Shown here: piece by piece, positions 44,727-56,143 of the stretch | How positions within the stretch are numbered: the first letter of the stretch is position 1 | Layout: each line of letters starts with the position of its first letter | Origin: Rapana venosa | Lineage: Eukaryota > Mollusca > Gastropoda > Neogastropoda > Muricidae | Assembly (NCBI GenBank): GCA_028751875.1 | Contig: CM054158.1 | Coordinates: forward strand, 6,168,082 to 6,232,081 | DNA length: 64,000 bases | Reading direction: 5' to 3' | The notes under the pieces: model-generated | Told to the model about the DNA's origin: nothing | The model's input: only the letters and a program-made list of their open reading frames with translations | The model's database searches: none | Position numbers and translations under genes: made by a program

Positions 44727-46224
44727 TGTAACAACTCTCACAGAAGAGTGCTTTGTGAGCATTGTTACTAAGCCTAGCAAGGAAAATAATTCCAATTTAC
44801 TACATGGGTGATTTTCTACCAGTGAATTATTTCCCTTGGGTTTAAATTGCCGCCTTTTTGCTAGTGTCCTTTTCCTCCCTCCTAGGGAGATGAGCGTCTT
44901 TGCTCGAGATGTTCCCCATTAAGGTACGGTTGCTCTTTTTAAGCTAACCTAATTTAATTTTAAAAAAGGGTTGGAAGGGTTTATGAAGTATTTGTCTAAT
45001 TTTGTGTTTGAAGGTTTCAAGCTTGTGAATTTCGAAGTGATTATTTCGAACAAGGGAGCAAGTGGGAAATTCAAACTTAGTCATTGTCTTTGTTGTACCA
45101 GGTTCGATTTGGGGCAAAATATTGTTCAGCTAACAAAATGCTGAATACAACTAAGGTTTATCACTCGGTATAATATATGTGTGTAAAAGCCTAGTGTGGT
45201 TTTGTAATGATTGTTATTATTAAGAATGCAAACTTCTATGTTTGTGAGGAATAAAATAGTAATGTTAAACAGGTGCAATGACTTGGGGATGTCATTGGGG
45301 ATTCATCGATTTAAATTAATGTGAGTTAATGTTTACACAGTTTCATAGGATAGACCATCAGCTGTCCTCAAGTAAATGAAACATGTGTAAGACTAGTTAT
45401 TGTATGTGGTGATTTTAGTGGATACGTTTGATTTGTTGTGAGGATAATTATTCTCATAAGAGTTGGGAAATAGGTAAGCTGAGAATACATTTTAAAGATT
45501 GGTTTTATTATGGCAAACTCTGGTTAGAGTTTCCGTTTTGCTGTGTGGGTCTTGTGATGATTGGTATCCCTGATCCTGTGATAGTGTTTGATTTTATGAA
45601 GAGATTAAATGATTTATTGGTTGTTCCTTTTTATTTCAGGAACATCGTCATCGTAGCATGGCTAGCATCGTCATCTTAGCATGGCTAACATCGTCTCGGT
45701 TCATCGTCCATCGCTAGCATCCTAATATGTAGTATCGTTGTCATCAGTTCATGTTGTGAATCTTTTGATCCCTGATCTGAGGCATCCATGATTGGTTGTG
45801 TAGTGAGGACTGGACAAAATAATTAACAGAATAGTTTGTGTTTTATATTGTATTTGCAATACAATTGGTGATGTGTGTGATTTAGTAGTAGAAGTAGTAG
45901 AATAAATTTGTGGACCCAACTTGCTTGGCCTGAAGAATTACATTGAATGAATGTTGTTGTTCATCACATTCATAGTGTTTCAGTGTGATTGCTGAGTGAG
46001 TTGAGGTAATAATTTTCATTTCTACTTACTGTCTCCCTTTTATAGTTCTTTTCTATTTTTCTTCTATCCTCTTCCTATCCCCCCCTTATCACTCCCAGCC
46101 CACCAGTAGGCGAGCCCTAATCCTCTTTAGGGATACTAAAGATAATAGGATAAGTTTAGGATCCCATTTCTGGTGCTGGGAATCGGGTGGCTACCTAAAG
46201 AATTCCTGATTAGGACTCTCTACA
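44727..46224. mobile_element. Solo LTR-like insertion, 1,498 bp, TTAG duplication
   Basis: Exactly bounded by comparison with the uninterrupted LINE copy at about 55,088 (ATGTTAGTATTATAG). Here it is ATG-TTAG, insert, TTAG-TATTATAG, so the duplication is TTAG at 44,723-44,726 and 46,225-46,228. The insert begins TGTAACAACTC and ends GGACTCTCTACA, i.e. TG...CA with TGTA/TACA ends, the canonical LTR termini. No gag or pol frame is inside; the open frame at 45,428-45,679 has no known motif. A duplication of 4 bp fits Gypsy or BEL groups. A solo LTR left by recombination is the simplest reading; no second LTR is seen. Confidence 0.7.
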
Positions 46225-48000
46225 TTAGTATTATAGATTCAGCCCAGTTATCTGGAAAAAGACCATCATCCAAAATTTTGTTGAATAGTTTTAGAAGGAA
46301 AAGCACAATATTTTCACCTCCATATTTTAGCAATTCACCAATGATTTGATCAGGACCGGCTGCTTTCTCGCTCTTTAATTTTCTAAGTGCCCCTAATATT
46401 TCATCTTTAGATATGGGACGATCAAAATCTTCCTCAGTTCCATCACTGTCAACATCAGTAATCATGGAGTTGGCTAATGAGTCTTTCTCCAAAGGGTTTT
46501 GAATGTTTGAAACCATCTGTCAACTGTTTAAAACTGTTCTTTGGCTGACTTTTTCTAAATGACGCCTTTTTAAAACACTTTTCCAGAACTGGATTTGAGA
46601 AGAGATAGATGACATCATATCTGCAAGTAAGGTTTCTTATTATACTGTTTCTTTTTTTCGTTCAAGCATGCATTTATATTCCCTTCTTGTGACCCCAGTA
46701 CACGTTTTTGTCCTGTTTCTTAATGTTTTTCGGAAAGTCTTCAGAAGTTTTCTGACCTTATATTTCATACTTTTACATTCATTATCAAACCAAGTATCAT
46801 TTGATGGACCTTTATTGATATGTATCTGTTTCTTCATACAATCAGCACTCGCTTTTATGAAACCGTTAAACAAATCTAAAGCTTCATTTATGTTCTCATC
46901 AATCATCTGAAAGGCATTAATAAAAATTTCACACATGTTCACATCATGGAGATTATCTTTATACACTGAGAGTTTGTTTTCATCCCATACAAACTTTTCC
47001 ATAACAGATGGCTTCTCAGTTTCCACCTCTGTATTATATACTGAATTAATATATAATTCAACAGGAAGGTGATCAGAATCAGAACGCTCGGCAACAAACA
47101 AACGACATGAGTCAAAAATCTGAGAGAACAAATCATCTGACACTAAAAAAATAATCATTAACACTACATCCTCCATCAGAGATGTATGTATAGCGTCCTT
47201 GTTGGTCCATTTACAAAACCCATTTAAAATTTTGTAAACTAAGAGCAATGCACATATTCAAAAATTTAATTTCCCTAATTGTTGATAACACAATCTTCAG
47301 AATTACGATTGCTGCTAAGAGACATACTTTTACTTTGGACATCTGAATAAAAGTATTTTCTAATGTTGACAAAAAAGTTTGGGGTCCTGTGTTTAGTTCC
47401 ACATGTATTTATATCTACTTCATCCAGTGTCACACACAATTTACTAAACATTTCTTCCAACATAGCAATTCCATATCATTGTTCAAAACATGTTATAAAA
47501 AGGCAACCTTCAGGTGGTATATACACAGACAAGCAAACATTCTTTGCGTACACAAAGAGATTTGTCACAGAGAAAAAATGCAAAATATTAGGATATGGAA
47601 CATCTAAACAATTTACAAAGGCAGATAACTCATGCCTTATTAAACAAACAAAACCACTAGATCGCCTCCCTTGATGGCTAAACTTTAATTGCGACTTACA
47701 GAAGGGCCCTTATACCCAGTAAAAACATTGGCTGGACATTTTCCAGGAACTTTTCTGTCAGACATATAAATCAAAGTACCCAATAAGATACAAAATCTTA
47801 TCAGCCAGTTTTGACAACAATCCATTTTTTTCCCAAAACAAAATGAAAAAGCTTTATTTGTTTTATCTGTATTGCCACGATTCAATTGATTACACCATCT
47901 AGATGACATTTTTCACCAATTACATTGATATGACAAGACACGGCATTTATGCTTTCAACAGCAGTTAAAGAAGGTTCTTTATTAGAAGACTGCCTACAAT
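46225..48000 (-). pseudogene. Large LINE copy 1: endonuclease and linker
   Basis: Continues ORF2 upstream of the LTR insertion. From 5' to 3' on the minus strand: SVYIPPEG near 47,520, a decayed GDFNAR-type strand, then FDSCRLFVAERSDSDHLPVE (the SDHxPV box with the catalytic His of APE endonucleases) near 47,060, MEKFVWDENKLSVYKDNLHD, STWFDNEC-type DTWFDNECKSMKYKVRKLLK, then PISKDEILGALRKLKSEKAA and AGPDQIIGELLKYGGENI at 46,220-46,516, the entry to the RT. The endonuclease nicks target DNA to prime reverse transcription. Multiple frameshifts; the N-terminal third (47.3-48.0 kb) is poorly conserved. Confidence 0.75.
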
Positions 48001-48220
48001 ACTCATGGTCAGCTTGTGTTAGCTGTAGGCCAAAGTCAGACCTGTCTTTGTCTAGCCCTGTGTGTGTGAAGTGTCATGCCTCACTGCATCAAGCCTCACT
48101 TTGGCTAAGCCCTATTACATGAGTGTCTAACTCAGGCTGAGTGACCTGTGTCTGTTTACTTTTCCTACCCCCCTGTAAAATGAGACTATGGCAGGATGAT
48201 TGTATGGGCCGGCCAACAAG

Positions 48221-48857
48221 CTATTCCCTTCTTTGAAGATCAGGAAGGGTCATCCTTTCGCCATTAATGATCAAATGATCAAAGACCATTCTCACATTTT
48301 TCCCCTCTGCCCTAGCACCTCTTCAAGTATGGGGGCAAATTGTGCCTAATATCTCTAACGGTTTTGGAAAATCGTCGTCTACAAAAATCCTTTAACCTTT
48401 CAGATGGGTTTTTGCCTTCAATATCCCAAGCTTTTCTCGATAAACAACACACTGGCAATAATTTGGGGGAGTTGGGTTTAGAATTTATCCTGTGCACACT
48501 ATCAACTTGACATCTGCTACATCCATTTTTCCGGGAAAAAAGATTTTTCACACCCCTTTCACAATCAGCTCCAGTTCATTATTTTTCTTTCATGCCATGA
48601 ATAATGATGTTGTTTAGTCTTGACCGGCCTTCTTGATCGTCTGCTTCTTTTCTAGTTTTTCCCCCTCTGTCCATTAGTTCTGTATTTGATTGTTTTAACT
48701 CAGCATTTTCAGTCCTAAGGTTGTTCACATCTTGTTGATACCACACATTTTCCCCTTTTAAGGCATCAACACTGTTGTTTAACAATTGTATTTCGTTCTT
48801 CATACTCTCCGTTGTTGACTTTAATAAGTTCTCCACTTTCTCCAACTTGGTCGTCAT
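48221..48857 (-). pseudogene. Large LINE copy 1: ORF1 (coiled-coil nucleic-acid-binding protein)
   Basis: Starts MTTKLEKVENLLKSTTESMK with an ATG at 48,857, followed by a heptad-rich coiled coil (LRTENAELKQSNTELMDR) and DQEGRSRLNNIIIHGMKEK, the RRM-proximal motif usual in L1-type ORF1 proteins (EGRSRRNNLxxxG). After a shift, SVHRINSKPN, LPVCCLSRKAWDI and FSKTVRDIRHNLPPYLKRC follow, then VRMVFDHLIINGERMTLPDL to the stop at 48,221-48,223. About 212 codons, near complete apart from frameshifts at about 48,565. ORF1 proteins coat the element RNA as trimers. The endonuclease/RT ORF lies just downstream. Confidence 0.7.
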
Positions 48858-49432
48858 CCTGGTGAATGTTCATCAGGAGCCACTGTAGGAGAAGACTCTG
48901 TCTACAGTGTATGGTTGTAGGTGTGCTGGCGGGGCACATCTGCACTGGCTATGTTTTCCGTGCACTTTTTCCTGCAATGGTGCTACGACCACCGCACCAC
49001 TCGTCAAGCTGTTTGCCTCAGCTTGTGTGGTTGGCCAGCAGATTTAGGGGAGGGGGGTCCCAGGGTTGTTCCAATCACCACAACGAGCAAAAGGCCCCCC
49101 AGAAGAAAAGCTGAGGGTAAGTCCTAACAGTACACCGTTCGCCGGCTTTTAGTGTCAGGATGGAGGTCCAAATGGCCGATTTAAATTCTGCCCGTTTCAA
49201 CATGAAGCAGGCAAATATTGCTGAAAATGTCCCACAGACAGCCCTGTATAACTGCAGCGATATTCCCATCCTCCTTATCTAACTGTATACAAACAATGAA
49301 AAACTAAGGCCACTTAAAACTGGTTACTAATTCACAAAAATACTAGAGCAATTTCTGTACTCTTCACCTTCACATTATGTGATCGGGCCCCACCCCCACA
49401 CATTATGTGATCGGGCCCCCCCCCCCTCCATC

Positions 49433-49470
<38 letters not shown>

Positions 49471-50232
49471 AGCCAAACTTATAGATAATAAAATTGAACA
49501 CCTTCATATTGTAGAATAGTACACATAGTTGTTACACGTAATAATAAGATATTGAAATAGGACATTCACTGGAGCTCAAGTACAGTCAACAAGCCCAAAA
49601 TAATATTGAAAATAGAAAGTATGAATATGCCCTTTATTAGAATACACAACAACTATAGAAGGAGAGAGAGAAAGAGAGAGAGAGAGAGGGGGTGTGTGAT
49701 TATTTTAACTTTTTTTTAATATGAAAAAATACAGTGTGTGATTGTTTTGGGGGATTGAGGGTATCTAAAGCAATACCATGTAGTCAATGCAAAATTGGAA
49801 ACGATAATCAAGTGAGGATTGCTTTTGTTCCCACAGTGTTGACCCCATCCATGCACAGTGGGGTTAGGAAGCTAGCACATGACCAAAGACTGAGGGGTTG
49901 TTTCTTTTCTTCTTCTTCTTCGTCTGTTTTAAAATTCAAACCTGCTAAATTTGTGCATATCTATATGACTTTTGAGTCAGAGGCTAATCTTTCACAAAAA
50001 GTTGTTGTTGTTGTTGTTTTCCCTGTGGATGACTTAGTATGTGCAGTATGAATGCAAGAGTGATAAAAATAAAATAAAAACATAAAAGGAAAAGTCACAA
50101 AAATCAAAAAGTGTTGTGCAGCCTGTGTATCTGTCCTAGTCACGTGACATCTGTTTGTTTCCTAAATTCAAAAAAAGAGAAGAAAACAGTGCGTTTTTGA
50201 AGGATGACAAATACTTTTGAATGAGCATTGCT

Positions 50233-50264
<32 letters not shown>

Positions 50265-50640
50265 AATCTTTTAATGACAATAAGATTATGAGAAGCATCT
50301 AGAATTCGTCATTATGGCCACATTTTTGCTCAATTTTCTTCTGGTTTTCATTTAGTTTCAAACACATACTCCCATGGGAGTGCTGGCTGGTTGTTGTGGG
50401 GGGGGGGGGGGGGGGGGGGCTCTCAGTAAAAACCGAATCCTTACCTTCTAGAAATTCTGCACAAGGAATTCCCTCTTTTAAACCCCTCTCTTTGTTTCTG
50501 CCTTGTTCCTTTTCCTCCTGTGACCTCCTTCTGGTCTACGTTCTGCCTTCTTGGTCCAGTTTCCTGCCTTTTTCCACAAGACTTAAAAGATAACAATTCT
50601 TTCCTTTACTTAAATCGGTCCGCTGGGCCTAACTTGTCAG
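48858..50640. other. Probable 5' region of the large LINE plus simple repeats
   Basis: Upstream of ORF1 on the minus strand, so 48,858-49,300 may be the 5' UTR. Further out are (GA)n at 49,436-49,468 and 49,665-49,688, (CT)n at 50,241-50,264 and poly-G at 50,398-50,419. No coding frame supported. The segment is mirrored in poor quality at about 41,140-42,986. Confidence 0.45.
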
Positions 50641-51390
50641 GTGCTTAATGGCAGCGCAATATGTTTTTGCTCATATGACAGACAACAATATTGTTGCTGT
50701 CCCAGCGTTCCAGGGAGAAAAAAGAAAAAAAAAACATGCAGCGCTAACCATTCCAACTGCAAACTTTTTTTCTCTTACAAAACCCTTGTAAGTGAAATAC
50801 TACATCCTAACTCACATCTCATGTGATTTTGCACAACTTTGATCCATTTGAAGTTACAAACATTCATGCCCCTCCATTTTCTTTGTCACATGCTACCCTC
50901 CCAACCACAATACAATACATACAGGGGATCACCAGCAATCCCCCCCCCCCCCCCTCCCAAATCGTGAAATACCTGCTGGGACGTAAATGTAATGACAACA
51001 ACAATATCACCATCGAATGAAAGAAGCTAGTGTGCCGACGCATGCAAAACATCTTGTAAAAGGTAAAGGTGTCCCATAACCTATGTGCAAGTAGGGGAGT
51101 AGGCATCAGAGACCTCAGCTTCTCCAGGGGCCAGCATATTTAGGGCAGCGCCCATCTCCTCTCCTTCGCTCCTTTACCTTCCCTGACCCTAAAGAGGGCA
51201 GGTATCCATTTACAGCTGGATGAACTGGGGGACTGTACTGAAGCCAAGACAAACGGTCACCCAGGAACTTGTCAACCACGCTCGATGCTGCTTAACATTG
51301 GCTTGGGGTAATCGAGTGCCCTAACCCCTGAGCAGTCCCATCCCCCAAATTGGATCCCCCCCTCCCCATCATTTTCCTTTTATCCGTTCC
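50640..51390. other. Non-coding stretch
   Basis: Poly-C at 50,939-50,954. A block at about 51,055-51,345 has the even composition of a dispersed repeat, but no second copy occurs in the window, so it is left unclassified. Confidence 0.4.
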
Positions 51391-51540
51391 TACAGGCATT
51401 AAATGGTCTACTCTTCCAAAAGGTATGACAGGTTTTTAATGTGTGCCAAGATTTCTGTGTGCATTCGAACACAGGGCTTGGTTTATAGTCTCATCCCAAG
51501 GACTTAAACATACGGTTCGATTTTTTGTCAACAGGGACGA
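51390..51540 (-). mobile_element. SINE core fragment
   Basis: Plus strand reads GGTCTACTCTTCCAAAAGGT, GTTTATAGTCTCATCCCAAG and CGGTTCGATTTTTTGTCA, the reverse of the V-like core of the 3,365-3,712 family. Confidence 0.65.
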
Positions 51541-52400
51541 AAAGGCAATTGGTGTCATGCTGGAAAATATGGACATTTCTGTTGAAGCAATAAACATGAA
51601 ACTTCAAGCACTAAATCCAAACAAAGGCTGTGATCCAGATGCAATTCCCTCAAAAATACTAAAAGAACTGAGTGAAGAGATAACTTTTCTGTTATTCATA
51701 CTGTTTAATATATCAGTCAAAGAAAACAGTACTCTAAGACTGGAAAACGGCAACAGTTAAATACCTATCTTCAAGAAGGGAACAAGAACAGACCCAGGCA
51801 ATAACAGGCCAGTGAGCCTGACATGTATCACATGTAAAATTTTAAGATAATTTTTAAGAGAGGCTGTAGTTAACCACATGACAGATAATAAATTGTATGC
51901 CGAGTGCCAACACAGATTCCACAGAAAGAAATCCCCTGTACCCCAACTTATGGAAGTAATGGGTGATTTTACAAAGGAGATTGATGAGAGAGATTGCGTA
52001 ATGTCTTATACTTAGACTTTAAAAAAGCATTTGATTCAGTAGCACATGAGAGACAACTAGCCTAAAGACAATGGAATCTTATGGAATGATGGGAAGCATA
52101 CTAGAGTGAATAAGGGAGTTCCAGACAAAAAGAACTCAGAGGGTTAGAACTGGAAACACCATCTCAGGGGAAACTGATGTTGTGAGTGGTATACCACAAG
52201 ACAGTAAACTGGGACCAGTGTTCTTTACCCTATTCATAAATGATCTCCCTTGTGACATAAAGAATACATGTAAAATTTTTGAAGATGTTACAAAACTGTA
52301 CAACTCTCCAAAATTTCACCAAGACCTACAGAAAGACCTAGAAACAGTGGAGAGGTCGGACAAGTGAAATCTATACTTTAATGCTAAAAAAAATGCAAGG
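51541..52400 (+). pseudogene. CR1-like LINE reverse transcriptase fragment
   Basis: INMKLQALNPNKGCDPDAIP and SKILKELSEEIT (51,587-51,687) are the RT entry of CR1-type elements (LxxLNPNKSPGPDGIxPxxLKELAEE). Then, with stops and shifts, DPGNNRPVSLTCITCKIL near 51,800, a decayed DFxKAFDSV near 52,012, and SGIPQDSKLGPVFFTLFIND at 52,182 (motif B). The catalytic box reads KIFEDVTKLYN instead of KLFADDTKLY, so it is inactivated by substitution as well as by stops. The last readable codons are near 52,390. Confidence 0.75.
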
Positions 52401-52452
52401 TACGACTTATTAGAAAAGCAAATACACATAACGAATGCATAATGAACATCGC

Positions 52453-52453
<1 letters not shown>

Positions 52454-52510
<57 letters not shown>
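52454..52510. repeat. (TA)n microsatellite
   Basis: About 57 bp of nearly pure TA. Confidence 0.95.
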
Positions 52511-52518
<8 letters not shown>

Positions 52519-54015
52519 TATTGTATTATCATTGCCACAAGATTTATTTCCACTAAAAGTTGTTGTTGCAGTTGATGTTGTTGTTGAAGCTGGACCATGA
52601 AAAAAACAACCTAAAAAGAAGACCAGAGGAAAGGGGAGAATGAGGAAATCACAGAAAACTGCTACCAACTAAAACAAATAAGAGATTGATTGATTAATTG
52701 ATAATCTTTATTCCTAAGGGTTACAGATAAGCATTGACAGTCTTTTTTTCAAAATCGGTTTTCATCGGATATTGGTTATTATGATTGTTGAGAGAGAGAA
52801 CTCGAACTCGAACTCGAATGATTTATTCACAAAAAGACCATTGGCCCATACATGAAGGGGGTTGCTGAACTGCTTAGTATTTTGGTGGGTGTAAAAGCAA
52901 TAGTAAAACAACATGTTACTGTACAACAAAAAGTCAGCTACAAAAATGTGTCTTAGGATAACAATGTCTCTCTTATTCTGAAAGCTTTATACAAATACAA
53001 AGTGAGGCTTTGAACAACCTCAGGATGACTTGATGCCAGGAGTAAACAGAGTCTAAATAAATTAGGCTGTCTACTATATTTAACAGGGATATAGCTCTGC
53101 TTAACATCCTCTAATACTGGACAGAACAACACAAAATGTACTTCATCCTCCAGTGCTTGCTTACATAATGGGCATAGCAGCCTGAGGTCGTCAATATCAT
53201 GTTCTCTGTATCTGAATTTAGGAACATTTATATCTGATACACCAAGTCTAAACTTTGACATAATTCTTTTCAAATGTATATTCATATCAAGTTTTAGATA
53301 AGGTTTGACATCATGCGAATTTATAAATTGTCTGTACATTTGAAATCTTTCACTGTTTTGTATATGATCACTCCAATGCTGCCATCGGCAGTCAATCAAT
53401 CTTTGCCTGAAAGCGTTAATAAACTCTCTACAATTTCCCACTCCTTGATTGAGCCAAACAAATCCAAACCCAGTTCACACAAACAGGTACCTATTTGTGT
53501 AGCCCAGTTGTTTTTCCCTTTGACATCTAGATCATAAAGCATCTCATTCATATGCAGAATCTTAATCCAATATCTAACGCATCTTACAGCAGCATTAACA
53601 GAGAGAGGATATCTATTAGTTTCACTATAAACAAGATCATTAGGTGTACGTCTATCTAAACCTAAAAACTGCTTTAAAGCAAAGAGCACAATGTGTTATA
53701 GCTGCATCCAAGCCCCAAATTTCTGCACCATATAACACAGTGGGTTGTATTTGTGCATCAAATATCTTAATGAACAAGTCAAAAGAGTTATTATTCAATA
53801 TTCGTAGTTTTTTCAACACAAATAACAAGCTTCGTTTACCTCGACTTGCCAGATCTTTATATGCAGTTGTGAAACTAAGCTTAGTAGAAAAACAGATTTC
53901 TAAATATTTATATACATTAATCACAGGCATGATATTTCCATTGTACAACCATTTTTCATGAGCAGCTAAATAACCACCTTTTCTGAATACAACAATATTA
54001 CTCTTACTCAGATTA

Positions 54016-54090
54016 ATAATAATAATAATAATAATATATGGAATTTATATAGCGCTGAATCTTGTAGAAAACAAACAAATCGAAGCGCTT
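54016..54090 (-). mobile_element. 75-bp L2 3' tail inserted in large LINE copy 2
   Basis: Copy 1 reads CAGATTAACCTTAAG without interruption at about 44,065-44,079. Here CAGATTA is followed by (ATA)n, TGGAATTTATATAGCGCTGA and CGAAGCGCTT, then AACCTTAAG. The insert is the extreme 3' end of an L2 element in reverse orientation, with (TAA)n at its end. No duplication longer than about 2 bp. Confidence 0.8.
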
Positions 54091-54315
54091 AACCTTAAGA
54101 TCAAGTGATGTTGCAGCACTGTTTAAGCTGTTTAACTGCTTTTGTAAGCCTACAACTGTTTCAGATAGCAGGATAACATCATCAAGCAGAAGAATAAACA
54201 ACTCTGAGAAATCTGGCACCATGTTTACCATTATTAATTACGTCTCTGGCTAACTCATTGATAAAAACAGAAAACAATAAGGGGCTACATACATCACCCT
54301 GTTTAACACCAGAGG

Positions 54316-54676
54316 TATTTATTTATTTATTTATTTATTGTTTTATATCGAGGATAATGGAATAAGCACTCATGTGCTTTTTTACATCCAGTCCCCGTGT
54401 GTATGCGGTTTTGTAAATTTTGTCATCTGTTTCCACCAGCACACAATGGCCTACTCTTCCGAAAAGCGGAACAGGATTTAACGTGTGCGCAAGATGTTCT
54501 GCATGCGTTTGAACACGGAGCCTCGGTTTATAGTCTCATCCGAAGGACTTTGGCATTCAGTTCGATTTTTTTGGTCAAACTGGGAAGAAAGGGCGAGGCT
54601 GGGAATCGAACCCAGAACCCCACGGTTTACCTGTTGGCAGACGAACGTCTTAACCATCCTGCCACCTTCCTTCCTA
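54316..54676 (-). mobile_element. Full-length SINE inserted in large LINE copy 2
   Basis: Copy 1 has ACCAGTGGTACAGTATATT; here the same site is split after GGTA. The ~358-bp insert reads, on the minus strand, GGAAGGAAGGTGGCAGGATG, a B box GGTTCGATTCC near 54,610, the V-like core (CTTCGGATGAGACTATAAAC, CTTTTCGGAAGAGTAGGCCA), GTGCTTATTCCATTATCCTC and an (AAAT)n tail. The insertion is younger than the LINE. Essentially no target-site duplication is visible, as expected when L2/CR1-type machinery mobilises a SINE. Confidence 0.85.
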
Positions 54677-56143
54677 CAGTATATTATGTCAGTCACATTA
54701 GTTCCACATCTTATTCAGCTTCTGACATTCTAATACATGGCTCTCAAACATGGTAATAGTTTACCCTTCACACCATTTTTCAGGAGAATAGGCCACAACA
54801 AAATCCTGTTAACAGAATCAAATGCTTTTTCAAAGACAATAAATGCTACATAGAGCTTACCATTATGAGCAAACTGTTTCTGTACAAACACAAGCAGAGT
54901 AAACATATGATCTATAGTGGAGTTTCCTCTCTTAAAACCAGCTTGGTGCTCACCTGTAATATTATTTTTCATAACCCATTCCTGTAACCTATTGTTAATA
55001 ATAGTACTATATATCTTACTACTCATGTCACTAAGAGAAATTCCCGGTAGTTATTAGGGTTATCAACATCCCCCTTTTTATGCAATGTTAGTATTATAGA
55101 TTCAGCCCAGTTATCTGGAAAAAGACCATCATCAAAAATTTTGTTGAATAGTTTTAGAAGGAAAAGCACAATATTTTCACCTCCATATTTTAACAATTCA
55201 CCAATGATTTGATCAGGACCGGCTGCTTTCCCACTCTTTAGTTTTCTAAGTGCCCCTAATATTTCATCTTTAGATATGGGACGATCAAAATCTTCCTCAG
55301 TTCCATCACTGTCAACATCAGTAATCATGGAGTTGGCTAATGAGTCTTTCTCCAACAGGGTTTTGGAATGTTGAAACCATCTATCAACTGATATACTGTT
55401 CTTTGGCTGACTTTTTCTAAATGACGCCTTCTTAACACTTTTCCAGAACTGGATTTGAGAAGAGATAGATGACATCATATCTGCAAGTAAGGTCTTATTA
55501 TACTGTTTCTTTTTCTGTTCAAGCATGCATTTATATTCCCTTCTTGTGACACAGTACATGTTTTTGTCCTCGTTTCTTAATGTTTTTCGGAAAGTCTTCA
55601 AAAGCTTTCTGACCTTATATTTCATATTTTCACATTCATTATCAAACCAAGTATCATTTGATGGACCTTTATTGATATGTACCTGTTTCTTCATACATTC
55701 AGCACTGGCTTTTATGAAACCATCAAACAAATCTAGAGCTTCATTAATGTTCTCATCAATCATCTGAAAGGCATTTAAAAATATGTAACATATGTTCACA
55801 TCATGGAGATTTTCTTTATAAACTGAAAGTTTGTTTTCATCCCATACAAACTGTTCCATAACAGATGGCTCCTCAGTTTCCACACCTGTATTATATACTG
55901 GATTAATATATAATTCAACAGGAAGGTGATCGGAATCAGAATGCTTGGCAACAAACAAACCACATGAATCAAAAATCTGAGAGATCAAATCATCTGACAC
56001 TAAAAAATAATCATTAACACTACATCCTCTATCAGAGATGTATGTATAGCGTCCTTGGTCACCATTACATACACCATTTAAAATTTGTAAACTAAGAGCA
56101 GTGCACATATTCAATAGTAATTTACCATAATTGTTGATACAAC

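Larger units (their letters stand above)
52805..56143 (-). pseudogene. Large LINE copy 2, 5'-truncated, with two nested insertions
   Basis: Same family as 43,478-48,857. 55,023-56,114 is one open frame of 363 residues: TYISDRGCSVNDYFLVSDDL, SDSDHLPVELYINPVYN (endonuclease His box), DTWFDNECENMKYKVRKLLK, RPISKDEILGALRKLKSGKA and AGPDQIIGELLKYGG. The RT follows but motif A reads YVAFIVFEKAFDSV (catalytic Asp changed to Val) and motif C is LLLDDVILLSE, one residue short. The C-terminus at 52,953-53,441 has CPLCKQALEDEVHFVLFCPV, a CCHC zinc-binding motif found at the end of several LINE ORF2 proteins. The 3' end carries (GAACTC)n at 52,800-52,818. It stops at 56,143 inside the endonuclease, abutting the next LINE. 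Confidence 0.85.
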
